This document shows positions 51,502-60,447 of a stretch of DNA of 64,000 nucleotides, piece after piece. A program made the position numbers and the translations under genes. Within the stretch, counting starts at the first letter, position 1. The number at the start of each line of letters is the position of its first letter. Source of the DNA: CAIMUS01 sp046347625 (GTDB lineage Bacteria; Pseudomonadota; Gammaproteobacteria; Competibacterales; Competibacteraceae); NCBI GenBank assembly GCA_046347625.1, contig JAXMFU010000002.1, positions 248,001 through 312,000 of the forward strand, in the 5' to 3' direction. The notes under the pieces were generated by a model, which was not told where the DNA came from, ran no database searches, and saw only the letters and a list, made by a program, of their open reading frames with translations.

Positions 51502-52479
51502 TTACCGTCGCGGCGCCTCCACCCGTTCGAGCAGGTCATCGATCACCTGATCCACCGGGCGACCTTCCATCTCGAAAGCCGCCGCCAGAATCAACCGGTG
51601 GCGCAATACCGCCTTGGCGATTGCCTTGATATCATCCGGGGTGACGAAATCGCGTCCTTCCAGCAGCGCCTGCGCCCGGGCGGCGCGTACCAGGGCGATG
51701 CCACCGCGCGGGCTGGCGCCTACGGCAATACCGGGAAAATCCCGGCTGGTCGCGACGATACGAACGGCATACGCCAGCACCTGAGGATCGATAGCGAGCC
51801 GGGCGGCGGCCTGCTGTAAAGCCAGTACGGCAGCCGGTTCCAACAACGGTTGCAGCCGCGAGACATCCAGCCGATCTCCCACCTGGCCCAGCGTCACGGC
51901 TTGCACCAGTGCGATTTCCTCTTGTTGCGCCGGATAGTCGATCCGAATATTCAGCAGGAAGCGATCCAGTTGCGCCTCCGGCAGTGGATAGGTGCCCTCC
52001 TGCTCGATGGGATTCTGGGTCGCCAGCACCAGGAAAGGCGGCTCCAGTGGAAAAGTTTGGCCTTCGATCGTGACCTGACCTTCCTGCATGACTTCCAGCA
52101 GGGCCGCCTGGGTTTTGGCGGGAGCACGGTTGATTTCGTCGGCAAGCAGCAAGTGACAAAACACCGGACCGCGCCGGATCTCGAAGCTTTCGCTGCGCAT
52201 GTTGTAAATCGCATGCCCGGTGATATCACTGGGCATCAGGTCGGCGGTGAACTGAATGCGGGCGAATTTTCCTCGAATACATTTCGCCAGAGCCTGCCCC
52301 AGCAGAGTTTTGCCTAATCCCGGCACGCCTTCGATCAGGACATGGCCGGCGGCCAATAGGGCAACCAAAACCTGATCGATGATTACCGGCTGACCGATTA
52401 CGGCCTTGCCGATCTCACTGCGCAAGGCTTGCAGAGTATTCCAGGCGTGTTCCAATTCAGGATTATCCAGTGTGGTCAT
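51502..52479 (-). CDS. MoxR family AAA+ ATPase
   Basis: A 325-residue ATPase. Walker A is GVPGLGKT (51-58), Walker B is LLLADEINR, and sensor 1 lies in LVLATQNPIEQEGTYPLPEA. The ATG at 52479 gives the usual length; a longer frame to 52575 overlaps a transposase remnant. MoxR acts with DUF58 proteins, and the partner gene at 43419-44723 lies 6.8 kb downstream on the same strand. Confidence 0.95.
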   Translation of the reverse strand: MTTLDNPELEHAWNTLQALRSEIGKAVIGQPVIIDQVLVALLAAGHVLIEGVPGLGKTLLGQALAKCIRGKFARIQFTADLMPSDITGHAIYNMRSESFEIRRGPVFCHLLLADEINRAPAKTQAALLEVMQEGQVTIEGQTFPLEPPFLVLATQNPIEQEGTYPLPEAQLDRFLLNIRIDYPAQQEEIALVQAVTLGQVGDRLDVSRLQPLLEPAAVLALQQAAARLAIDPQVLAYAVRIVATSRDFPGIAVGASPRGGIALVRAARAQALLEGRDFVTPDDIKAIAKAVLRHRLILAAAFEMEGRPVDQVIDDLLERVEAPRR

Positions 52480-52571
52480 AGGCGTAAGGTGATTTCTGGC
52501 AAAGACTATACCGGAAAGTCGGGCGTGGGTGGGTATGGATTCCCCTCCTTGGATAAGGCTTTTCTTTACCC

Positions 52572-53395
52572 TCAATTAACCATCTCATTAGAATGGTTAA
52601 ACAACCGACACATAGCCACCAGGTCATACAACCGTTGCAGGCCACGCCACATCACGGTGACCCCGGGATCACCGTCGCCTTTGCGGCCCAAGAACCCACC
52701 CAACTGCGCAATCCAGCGGGCGGCCTGCTTGAGGGTGGGCGGTTGTGGGGGTGGCGTCACGGGATGATTCCTGTAGCAGGCCAACGCCTGCCAGTCGTCG
52801 CGGTCGAGAAATGCTTCACAACTCATCTCGGGCGTGTCCCGGCTCTGAAAGGTTAACCCTAGCACCCGCCACGCCACCACCCTGTCAATCGCCAGATACC
52901 GTTCCAACCGCGCTGCCGTTTCCAACTGCCGGTCTTCGATCCGGCAGCCACTTTTCAAGATTTTATGATAAATTTCAATGACCCAGCGGCAGCTATACCA
53001 CTGAATCCGCGCGCACGCCGCGGCCAAGGTGACGACCGGGACGGTCGTCAACAGCAACCACTCGATGGGCTTGACCCCGGCCGGCAGTGCGCTTTCCCGC
53101 GCCAGGACGCCGTCGACGGGGATCCTGGGCAGGGGTTCCTGAGCGCGGTGGCGGGGTGGTTTCAGGGTGACGGCGGTAAACTGGACGGTCAGGGTGGCGG
53201 TGCGGCCGGGTTGGGTCCCGTGGCGGGGCACGGTGACGGTGACGGTACCCGCCACGGGCGCCGCCTCCAGCACGTCCCACCGGTAGCGTTCTTCGTGGTC
53301 GACGGCCCGATTCCAGGCCGCCCGGACCAGCACATCCTGCTGCAACTTGCGGCTCAGCACGAACCCATCATACACATCTCAAACCGGTCAACGTT
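52572..53395 (-). pseudogene. IS4 / Tn5-like transposase remnant
   Basis: The remaining 267 codons match the C-terminal 60 percent of a Tn5-type transposase: GVKPIEWLLLTTVPV, then the YREK motif in YSCRWVIEIYHKILK, and the end LGGFLGRKGDGDPGVTVMWR. The N-terminal part with the first catalytic Asp is gone. At about 53385 the DREAD-like segment (GAC CGG ... GTG TAT GAT) seems shifted by one base. No terminal repeats were found. The element is dead. Confidence 0.88.
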
Positions 53396-53446
53396 CTAGG
53401 CGCGCGAAAGGTCGCACGCCTGGCGTACTCCTACAAGGAGGGATCG

Positions 53447-53610
53447 CTTAAACCGGCGCCTATGGGGTATGGCCCACCTTCTGCAGCGAAATCAAAAGGA
53501 TAAGGTGGGCCATGCCCCATAAGCGCCAGTTTAAGAGGTAGGGTGGGCAGCTTGTCTGCCCACGCTGCTCCGGATGCAGGATTGGTGGGCAGACAAGCTG
53601 CCCACCCTAC
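53447..53610. repeat. Two large inverted repeats side by side
   Basis: The first (53447-53535) has arms of about 35 bp beginning CTTAAACCGGCGCC. The second (53538-53610) has arms of about 26 bp beginning GTAGGGTGGGCAGCTTG. A further half-copy of the first (CTTAAACTGGCGCCTATGG) follows at 53637. They fill the gap between the glycosidase 3' end and the transposase remnant; no gene is seen. Confidence 0.88.
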
Positions 53611-53747
53611 AACACCCTTAATTCAAGCGCTTAACCCTTAAACTGGCGCCTATGGGGCCATGCCCACCCTACCCGACTAAAAACTTTTACTTATACAGTT
53701 GGGAGCGATATCCTTGCCGCTCCCATACACCGAGGTTAGCCGTACCG

Positions 53748-56249
53748 CTACGCGTAGCGAATCGTCGCGCTGGTCGTGCCGGCTGGCAGTTGGACATTAC
53801 GACCGATGATCTGGGCGACACCGGCGTTACTGGTGGCGGCTACCACACTGCCGAATCGGCAGGGATAAACATACCAAGGATTGCCCGGCGGCGTTTGCGA
53901 GATCGTGATCGTCACCTGTTTGGCGGTTTCATCCAGGGTAAGACGATAGCCGAAATTACCGCCAAGTACGGTCGGTGCCGAGGTGACCCCGATCGAACCG
54001 TTGCCCGCCAGCCAATGAGACATCACGCCGGGCGCCAGGTAGATATGTGGGCTGCTGTCTTCCGCGGCCTCGAAGAAGAGGATATCCCGCAACAGCAGTA
54101 TCAATTCGGCGCTGGCCCAGCCATGGGGGATATCTCCCATGTACCACCATCGGTGTGGCACCTCGCCGAAATCCTTGGCGATTGGATAACAGTGTTGTTC
54201 GTTCCACGCACCCAGCGCAACCTCCCAGAAATCACCCTGTCGCCCACTGTTGCGGGCTATTTTGGCGTAGCCGGCGTTACCGACGCTCCAGGCCAGCAGC
54301 CTGTCCATGCGCTCGACGTCACCGATCAACAGAAAAGCATGCGCCAGCTGCAGAGTAAGATAGGGCCCGTAGCAGTACCAGGCGGAGTCGTGCCGGAAGC
54401 CGCCGTCGATGAAATGGTTCCAGATCGTTTCGAGCGTCATCCGGAAGGCATAGTCGATGTCGTCGCTCAGTTTGGCTCCCATGTAGAGACGACACGGGTG
54501 AAAGTAGGCGACGGCGCCTATCATGGTCGAATCCAGGCGGCCGACATCGCCGGGACCGGTAGGCACGAAGGTCTCCCAAAAGCCGCGTCTTCTCTGCTCG
54601 GACAATACCCAGCGGATCGAATCGATGGTCCCCCGGCGCAATGAGTCGTAAGCGTTCCAGATTTCCTGAATCTCCCGCGCGTTGATGCGTGTCGCCAACT
54701 GGGCCGCTTCCCACAGACCGGCCAAACCCCAGAGGTCATCCCAAAAATGAGGCTGGCCCTTGTCACCGATGTGCTCGGCACTCCAACCGCTGTGCAGCAA
54801 TCCATACTGACTGCGGTTGTCGCGCAGCCAGCGGGCACCTTCGACCATGTAAGGCCAGTATAGGCCGAGGCCGAAATTCTGGCCGGCACCAAGAATGCGG
54901 TCCATCCGGCCGATCGCCCATAGCGCTTGGCCGTTGCTATCCCACTCGTAATCATTCTTCTCGTGCTCGCCGCCGAAAAAGCCGTAGAGATCGACGGGGC
55001 CCCATTGCTGGTGCTGGCGATTGAACACGGTCGGATAGTGGACGCCGAACTGGGTTCGCGGCAGATCCATATCGCCGGCGAGCGCGCAGGCAATGCCTTC
55101 GACCGAGGAATCGCGCACCCAGAACGAGTCGTAGATGGTTGGCCCGGGATGGATTTCTCCATCGTCCGCCAGGATCAACAGATTCGCCCGGCAGAGGCGA
55201 AAGAGGTGACCGAGATGGTCGACGTGAGATGGAAATTCCGGTTGCAGCCCTTCGGTGTTCAGCTTGTTGCTCCAGAAAGCCCGATTGTTGGCGACAAGCG
55301 TATTGGGGTCGGCATTATGGAAAGCGGCAATGTCGTCACCACGGTAATCATCGACCGGCAAATAGACATCGATATTGAAATTGCCGCCCGCCGGTAACGC
55401 CGGCACGGTCCATGCGAACACCCCCGTACATAGGCCGGCGATGTGGTCGGTGGCAGACTGGCGTCCGTTGAGTACGCCGCTTTGAGCAAGGTCGCGGAAC
55501 GGGCTGTTAGCCAGATAATCATCCGGATTATAAGACCCAGCCTCGTTACCATACAGACCGATCTGGTTTGGCGCCGTGGCGAAGATCGGTCCCCATTTGC
55601 TGTTAACCTCCACCAACCGGTTGGCCGCGTCGTAGCTCAGCAGGCCGATGCGTTTATCGGCCGTGTACCGCCCGGCCTTGTCGTGACGCTGGAAGCCGGT
55701 TGGGCCGGCCGGTGTCACCGCGACGCACAGCCAGGCGGGGGTGCTGGCCGCCGTCGCCCTTACCTGAAACCGCAACACCACCACGCTTCTTTGCCGCATT
55801 CCCAACGTCGTCGCATGGGCCTCCGCGGTCACTTCCAGGGGCAGCAGCGGGCGGTAGACGGTTCGTACAATAGGCAGAAAGCCGTTCTCCTGCCCTTGTT
55901 CGAGCGGTCTGGCAGCGCCGCCGCCTCTGGGGAATTGGGGCAGGTGCAGGGTACGGCTCTGCGGATCGAATAGGAAGAAGCTGACCGCATAATGATCGTA
56001 AACAGGCTCGATCTCACCGGCCTGCCCGATCAGGCTCTCCTGATGGTGATCCTTGACGCCGATCATGTGCCAGTAGCGATAATGGGCGTTGGAACAGAAC
56101 GCCGCCTCCTTTGAGGAAAATAACCCGCCGTCGTAATCGTCACTCCAGGCTCGAAAATATTGCTGGCACCACCATGGTAACGGATAATTACCACGCGCCC
56201 ATTGCCGCCACGTGACTTCGTAGAACATCCACTCATGAGTTTCAGCCAT
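53748..56249 (-). CDS. Predicted six-hairpin glycosidase
   Basis: An 833-residue protein. The C-terminal half carries helices typical of an (alpha/alpha)6 barrel: GPTIYDSFWVRDSSVEGIAC (acidic pair), GFFGGEHEKNDYEWDSNGQA, HFWDDLWGLAGLWEAAQLA and WYCYGPYLTLQLAHAFLLIG. The N-terminal half is beta-rich, as in glycogen-debranching or GH15-like enzymes, and a small beta domain ends the protein. There is no signal peptide, so it probably acts in the cytoplasm. The exact family and sugar are uncertain. It stands alone between mobile-element remnants. Confidence 0.72.
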   Translation of the reverse strand: MAETHEWMFYEVTWRQWARGNYPLPWWCQQYFRAWSDDYDGGLFSSKEAAFCSNAHYRYWHMIGVKDHHQESLIGQAGEIEPVYDHYAVSFFLFDPQSRTLHLPQFPRGGGAARPLEQGQENGFLPIVRTVYRPLLPLEVTAEAHATTLGMRQRSVVVLRFQVRATAASTPAWLCVAVTPAGPTGFQRHDKAGRYTADKRIGLLSYDAANRLVEVNSKWGPIFATAPNQIGLYGNEAGSYNPDDYLANSPFRDLAQSGVLNGRQSATDHIAGLCTGVFAWTVPALPAGGNFNIDVYLPVDDYRGDDIAAFHNADPNTLVANNRAFWSNKLNTEGLQPEFPSHVDHLGHLFRLCRANLLILADDGEIHPGPTIYDSFWVRDSSVEGIACALAGDMDLPRTQFGVHYPTVFNRQHQQWGPVDLYGFFGGEHEKNDYEWDSNGQALWAIGRMDRILGAGQNFGLGLYWPYMVEGARWLRDNRSQYGLLHSGWSAEHIGDKGQPHFWDDLWGLAGLWEAAQLATRINAREIQEIWNAYDSLRRGTIDSIRWVLSEQRRRGFWETFVPTGPGDVGRLDSTMIGAVAYFHPCRLYMGAKLSDDIDYAFRMTLETIWNHFIDGGFRHDSAWYCYGPYLTLQLAHAFLLIGDVERMDRLLAWSVGNAGYAKIARNSGRQGDFWEVALGAWNEQHCYPIAKDFGEVPHRWWYMGDIPHGWASAELILLLRDILFFEAAEDSSPHIYLAPGVMSHWLAGNGSIGVTSAPTVLGGNFGYRLTLDETAKQVTITISQTPPGNPWYVYPCRFGSVVAATSNAGVAQIIGRNVQLPAGTTSATIRYA

Positions 56250-56831
56250 GGTTCTCCTCCCGGTCCAAATTTTGCGTTATTTGGATTTCGGTGTTACCTA
56301 CAATCTTATGAATATCGAGCAAATCTTGATATTCACGTGCACTAAAGCTGTGAAAAAAAAACTGGAGAATCATATACTATTCCTTCTCTTATGACCATGA
56401 CCAAAAGTGTAACATTCAGCCATGGCTATTGGTATTTACCATTTCCTGCAAGAACAACATTTCCTTGTATCGACCCGCAGGTGCCGTTTTCGCCCCTTGA
56501 TTTTCTTGCCGCCATCGTAACCGCGCTCGGGACCGCCTATCTCTGTCGTCGTGCTCGATTGGCGGTCGAGGCCTACCGCACTGGGCGTGGGCTCGCGTCC
56601 CTGGGTGCCGCACCCGGACGCGCAGTGCGTCGACCATCCGCGCCCAGGGCTCGCGACTTGAGCCGGCGCCGGCACGCCGACGCGGTCGCGAGCATGGCTC
56701 GCTCCTACCGGTTCTGTAAAGGGACGTTGTCAGCACTTGACGGTCCATAGCGCGCTCGACTGGTTACGCCCTATTCAATCGCGAAGCCCGCCATGCTATG
56801 GCTCTGAAAAAGCTTGAGCTATAGAGGAGTT
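56250..56831. other. Gap with a transposase scrap and GC-rich repeats
   Basis: Apart from the IS5 fragment (56462-56573), this stretch holds only GC-rich sequence with small inverted motifs (for example GCTCGCGTCCCTGGG...) and an AT-rich leader before the glycosidase gene. No functional gene is seen. Confidence 0.55.
56462..56573 (-). pseudogene. IS5 family transposase fragment
   Basis: Encodes GLDRQSSTTTEIGGPERGYD and GGKKIKGRKRHLRVDT, the conserved central stretch of IS5-type transposases (D-S-Q-S ... GYDxGKKxKGRKRHxxVDT). Frames break on both sides, and no terminal repeats are visible. It is an old remnant. Confidence 0.85.
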
Positions 56832-57065
56832 ATGGCTGTGTCGGAACAGACGAATTGCAAGACAAGTACAAATCCCAGGGTTTTCCACGCAACCTCTCTG
56901 GGCAAAATTATCCATGGCGACAGCCTAGACATACTCGCTCAGTACGATGAACACGCTGCCGATCTCATCATGACCAGCCCCCCGTTTGGCTTGGTCAGGA
57001 AAAAAGACTATGGAAATGTCGAGGCAAATGAATATCTTGAATGGTTCAATCCATTTCTGGAATGA
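56832..57065 (+). pseudogene. DNA methyltransferase gene, truncated
   Basis: The first 77 codons (KIIHGDSLDILAQYDEHAAD, LIMTSPPFGLVRKKDYGN) are the start of a type II N4/N6 DNA methyltransferase with the TSPPF catalytic motif IV. The frame stops after WFNPFLE, where a protein of 300 or more residues should go on. A GAGGAG lies just before the ATG. In the next frame an acidic tail (NDEPNDPLAEDEGRQRPQKS...) runs to 57228 and looks like the C-terminus of an unrelated lost gene. No restriction enzyme gene is nearby. Confidence 0.85.
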
Positions 57066-57286
57066 TGAACCGAACGATCCACTTGCTGAAGATGAGGGCC
57101 GGCAGCGCCCACAAAAGTCCGAAGAGATTCCTTTAATTCCCTCACAGCCGGCTGCATTACAGAAACATTTCGACGCTGATCCTCAGCAGCTTGAAATTTC
57201 GCTTGCCCCTCAAGACAGAAGAAAATGACACCTCTGGAACTTACCACTTAAACTCTCACACCGATCGCTTAGAAGCGCACAAGCAA

Positions 57287-58141
57287 TTAATCCGCCAGCA
57301 AAATCAACTCATTATTCTTATCGTCGAGTGACATCCGAAAATTGCGCAGAAAGCTCATACCGAGGATTTTCTGGGTACCGAGCAATTCATCGGCGATGAA
57401 ACTGACTTCTACACTTTGGGCGGTGGCCTCGCCGACTTTCACCGAGGCGAGGAAGCCGCGTTTGATCGAAACCCGGCCGCTCGCTGTCTGGGTCCAGCCA
57501 TCTTGCAGATCGTTCCGGCGAAATCCCAATGCCGAACTCAGCGAAGCGGGTAGCACCACCGTGGTGGCGCCTGTATCGATCAATAGGGTCAGAACCTGCG
57601 GATAGCCATTCGGACCGTTCAGCATGGCCTCGACATGATGGTGTGAACCGCGGCGGGTGGTTTTGATGGTGTAAGCATGATCCGCCCCCGGCGGTGCCGC
57701 GTAAGCGGTGTACTGGGCCGGCGGGCTATATGACACTACCGGTGAGGGTGGCCCCGAAGGATTGGATGGCGCCTCCGGCACGGGTGGCGTCGGAGGCGTG
57801 TATCGTACTGCTGGAGAGTTATTGCCCTGAGCGACTCGCTGGCCAAGGATTCGAATCTCGCGAATAGCGCCCTGCCCGTCTTCGAGGATAATGAAATTGT
57901 AGCCGCCCAGCAGCAGCGATACCTGGGTGCGCAGGTCACCGCTCAGGGCACCGGCCGGCTCCTGGCTGAGTTGCTCCAAGCCCTTGATCGTAAAGCCATG
58001 CTGCTGAGCCAGTGTGGTAAGCTGCTGGCGCAGACCACCACCCTGCTGGGCAAAAGCGGCAAAGGGCGATAGTGCCACTGCCACCAGGATCAGACCGGCA
58101 ATGACGAGGGCGCTTACGCGATGGATACGGACATGATACAT
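57287..58141 (-). CDS. Exported retropepsin-like aspartic protease
   Basis: A 284-residue protein. A signal peptide (VSALVIAGLILVAVALSPFA, cleaved near AFA-QQ) is followed by a small domain, a Pro-rich linker (about 112-145) and a single aspartic-protease domain. The active site is LLIDTGATTVVLP (D189), and the flap and end follow (QKILGMSFLRNFRMSLDDKN). This fits the bacterial clan AA (TIGR02281-like) proteases, which act as dimers. It originally lay back to back with purL, judging by the repeat at 58200. Confidence 0.88.
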   Translation of the reverse strand: MYHVRIHRVSALVIAGLILVAVALSPFAAFAQQGGGLRQQLTTLAQQHGFTIKGLEQLSQEPAGALSGDLRTQVSLLLGGYNFIILEDGQGAIREIRILGQRVAQGNNSPAVRYTPPTPPVPEAPSNPSGPPSPVVSYSPPAQYTAYAAPPGADHAYTIKTTRRGSHHHVEAMLNGPNGYPQVLTLLIDTGATTVVLPASLSSALGFRRNDLQDGWTQTASGRVSIKRGFLASVKVGEATAQSVEVSFIADELLGTQKILGMSFLRNFRMSLDDKNNELILLAD

Positions 58142-58199
58142 GCTGACTGTTCAAGGCCTGAAGCTAAATGAAAAGGCAATAACTGTTGTGATTCTACCT

Positions 58200-58263
58200 T
58201 GTTTTGGCGCTTGAAAATTCAAGGAGTTCGACGGCTTGCGGGTTTCGAGGGGCAGACGGTAAC
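58200..58263. repeat. 64-bp direct repeat, left copy
   Basis: Begins TGTTTTGGCGCTTGAAAATT and ends GGCAGACGGTAACC. It matches 60680-60743 at about 59 of 64 positions. The pair encloses the glycosyltransferase and VapBC genes. Confidence 0.9.
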
Positions 58264-58320
58264 CTACAGGCTACGGGCTATCGTTGCCTGTTTTCATTCC
58301 ATGAACATACGTTCACGTCC

Positions 58321-59595
58321 TCAAATTGTTCCGATAGTCGGAAGCTGTTGAATACAAGCAACCGCATTGGCGACGCCGTCTTCTTGTCGAATTTTCGATC
58401 CCAATTCCGCCGCGCGTTGCCGCATCCCGCTATCGCTGACAACGGTCCCGATCGCGGTCGCGAACCGCTCCACGGTCAACTTGCCGCGCGGGATCGGACG
58501 GGGGCTGACCCCTAAATCATACACACGTTGTGCCCAGAACGGTTGATCCATCATAAAGGGAATAATAATGGCGGGGATGCCGGCACGGACCCCGGCGGCC
58601 GTGCTCCCCGCGCCGCCATGATGGACCACCGCCGACATCCGTGGAAAGAGCCAGTCATAGGGCGCGGCCTCCAGTTTCAAAATATGATCCGGCAGTTCGG
58701 ATGGCTGGATGCCGCCCCACCCGGTCAAAATGATGCCGCGCTGTTTGGCACACGTTAACGCCCGGACAATGATGCTCGTGTTTTCTTCCGGGTTATTAAC
58801 GACGATGCTGCTGAATCCGACCGCGATCGGCGGCGGGCCGGCTGCCAGAAAATCCGCCAAGATTTTCGGCGGCTGCCACTGCTCGGCGCTCTGCAGGAAC
58901 CAGTAACCGGTGATATGGCTGTGCGCTTTCCAATCCTGGGGTTTGGGAATGACGTGCGCACTGAACCCATACAGCCTCGGGGTCGTCGAGTGGAGACGGC
59001 GCAGAAGAAAGGTAAGGGGCAGCGCGGGCAGTGCCAAGTGCGCTTGTCGCCACTTATTGATGGGCGCGGCGAGAGGCGGCCAAGCTGCCAAGGACATCAG
59101 CGGATAGCTCCAACGATTGCGCAGGCGACCCAATGACCGGGGATGCAGCCAGGGAAACGGGAATTCGGCCGTCATGTCACACGGTTGCAGCGCCGCCACC
59201 ACCAGTGGAATCGCCAGTTTTTCAGCAACCGAGTCCGGAACCGCGGGCAAGACCGGGTTCGAAATGATCAGATCCGCCCGGCGACAGGCTTCCAAATAGG
59301 CATTACCCAGGACCGGAATGTCCGCCTTCAGTTGCCGCAGCGCTTGTATGGCCTGAATCGCTTGATTGCCTTTCGCGCCTTTCCTCGTCGTGTGTTCGGT
59401 CGCTCGTCCAACCATCGCCTTCATATCGACGCCCGGCAATAAATGAAAATCCAGGCCGGCGTCTCGGACGAATGTTTCGAATTCCTGATGGGTCAGCAGC
59501 GTGACCCGATGTCCGGCAGCCTGCAATCCTATTCCTAGCGCCACCATCGGTTGCACGTCTCCGCGCGTCCCGAACACCGTCATGGTAAGGTTCAC
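58321..59595 (-). CDS. UDP-glycosyltransferase-like protein (GT1/GT28)
   Basis: A 424-residue glycosyltransferase with a GT-B fold. The N-terminal acceptor half opens MNLTMTVFGTRGDVQPMVAL and GIGLQAAGHRVTLLTHQEFE. The donor half ends in VVHHGGAGSTAAGVRAGIPA, IIIPFMMDQPFWAQRV. It belongs with sterol, macrolide and carotenoid glucosyltransferases; the acceptor is unknown. The start is a GTG at 59595 with AAAGGA upstream. It begins 38 bp past an attC-like site. Confidence 0.9.
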   Translation of the reverse strand: MNLTMTVFGTRGDVQPMVALGIGLQAAGHRVTLLTHQEFETFVRDAGLDFHLLPGVDMKAMVGRATEHTTRKGAKGNQAIQAIQALRQLKADIPVLGNAYLEACRRADLIISNPVLPAVPDSVAEKLAIPLVVAALQPCDMTAEFPFPWLHPRSLGRLRNRWSYPLMSLAAWPPLAAPINKWRQAHLALPALPLTFLLRRLHSTTPRLYGFSAHVIPKPQDWKAHSHITGYWFLQSAEQWQPPKILADFLAAGPPPIAVGFSSIVVNNPEENTSIIVRALTCAKQRGIILTGWGGIQPSELPDHILKLEAAPYDWLFPRMSAVVHHGGAGSTAAGVRAGIPAIIIPFMMDQPFWAQRVYDLGVSPRPIPRGKLTVERFATAIGTVVSDSGMRQRAAELGSKIRQEDGVANAVACIQQLPTIGTI

Positions 59596-59632
59596 GATCT
59601 TGTTCCTTTACGATGTCGGGATATTGATATTC

Positions 59633-59691
59633 GGCTAACGCCAGGCATGAGCCGCGCCGTTCACGGCGTCGGCTCCATGCCTTTGTTAGAT
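59633..59691 (-). repeat. attC-like integron recombination site
   Basis: On the minus strand the site reads ATCTAAC (fits RYYYAAC), then AGGCATGGAGCC, a GC-rich centre, GGCTCATGCCT and GTTAGCC (6 of 7 for GTTRRRY). The arms pair except for one extra G, the extrahelical base typical of attC hairpins. Length is 59 bp. The vapC stop codon lies inside it, so the last residues (NKGMEPTP) are coded by the site, as often in cassettes. Confidence 0.8.
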
Positions 59692-60092
59692 GCAGTGTCA
59701 GGCGGCGCCTTATAGTACGGCACAATCACGTCTTGGAGCATCGGGAAATGCTTCCGGTCGAGCGTCACCAGCGGGACCTGCCGCTGCGTTGCTGTCGCAG
59801 CAATCAAGGCATCTGCCAGCCCGGCATTGTGACTTTTGCTGTAGTCGCGGCGATAGAGCCCTCCTTGGACGGCAAGGCGCAGGTCGAGAGGGATGATTTC
59901 AAACGCCCGGAGAAAACCGTCAAGGCGGGTCCGTTCCTCGCCTTCACGCACACCAGCATACAATTCGGCTACCGTTACCACTGAGATGAGGAATTGTTCT
60001 TGCCGCGACTCCACATAGGTGATGGCGTCGGGGTAGTCGCGCAGATAATCAATCAAGACGTCCGTGTCAATCAGCAGTTGGGTCGCCATCAT
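59661..60092 (-). CDS. vapC: VapC family PIN-domain toxin
   Basis: A 143-residue PIN ribonuclease: LLIDTDVLIDYLRDYPDAIT (D9, D11), VVTVAELYAGVREGEERT (Glu), NAGLADALIAATATQRQ and VPLVTLDRKHF (late Asp residues). All acidic residues look intact, so it should be active. The C-terminal nine or so residues come from the attC-like site. It overlaps the antitoxin gene by 26 bp. Confidence 0.93.
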   Translation of the reverse strand: MMATQLLIDTDVLIDYLRDYPDAITYVESRQEQFLISVVTVAELYAGVREGEERTRLDGFLRAFEIIPLDLRLAVQGGLYRRDYSKSHNAGLADALIAATATQRQVPLVTLDRKHFPMLQDVIVPYYKAPPDTASNKGMEPTP

Positions 60093-60333
60093 TCAGCCCA
60101 AGGCGACGGTCCCATTCGCGGCGCAAACCGGTAACGGATGGGAGATCGGTCCGGTCTTTCCACATGCCACGCGCTTGCTGCAAAAGATGCAGTCGATCCT
60201 CGGATTGGAATTGCGCAAGCAATTGCTTGACGGCATCTTGAATTAACTCGTTTGGTGTTTTCCCGGTGCGTTGCGCCATGGTCTCCAGAGTAGTTTGTTC
60301 CTGTTCGGTCAGGTGCAGTTCTGCGGTTGCCAT
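60067..60333 (-). CDS. vapB: VapB-type antitoxin
   Basis: An 88-residue protein from the ATG at 60333. ELHLTEQEQTTLETMAQRTG and KTPNELIQDAVKQLLAQF form a ribbon-helix-helix DNA-binding domain. The Arg/Trp-rich tail (ARGMWKDRTDLPSVTGLRRE, WDRRLG) would wrap the toxin. The frame upstream of 60333 is not used because it runs into repeat DNA. It precedes vapC with overlap. Confidence 0.88.
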   Translation of the reverse strand: MATAELHLTEQEQTTLETMAQRTGKTPNELIQDAVKQLLAQFQSEDRLHLLQQARGMWKDRTDLPSVTGLRREWDRRLGLNDGDPTAD

Positions 60334-60423
60334 AGTGTCTTTCTTCCATCGTGTACACACTACTGTAGCGCCATGGAAGGCAACGAGCAAGCGCATTTGT
60401 GTGCAGCCGGCTGTGTTGCAGGC

Positions 60424-60440
60424 ATCTAACGCATGAGCAG
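60424..60440 (-). repeat. Half attC-like site upstream of vapB
   Basis: The minus strand reads CTGCTCATGC then GTTAGAT, the right half of an attC site like the one at 59633. The left half is replaced by palindromic repeats. The spacing makes 59639-60429 (791 bp) a complete cassette unit. Confidence 0.6.
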
Positions 60441-60447
60441 CCAGGTA

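Noticed and set aside
53376..53747. tRNA or small RNA gene in the hairpin-rich gap
   Set aside because: The hairpins are long, nearly perfect palindromes of dispersed families with no cloverleaf or known RNA fold.
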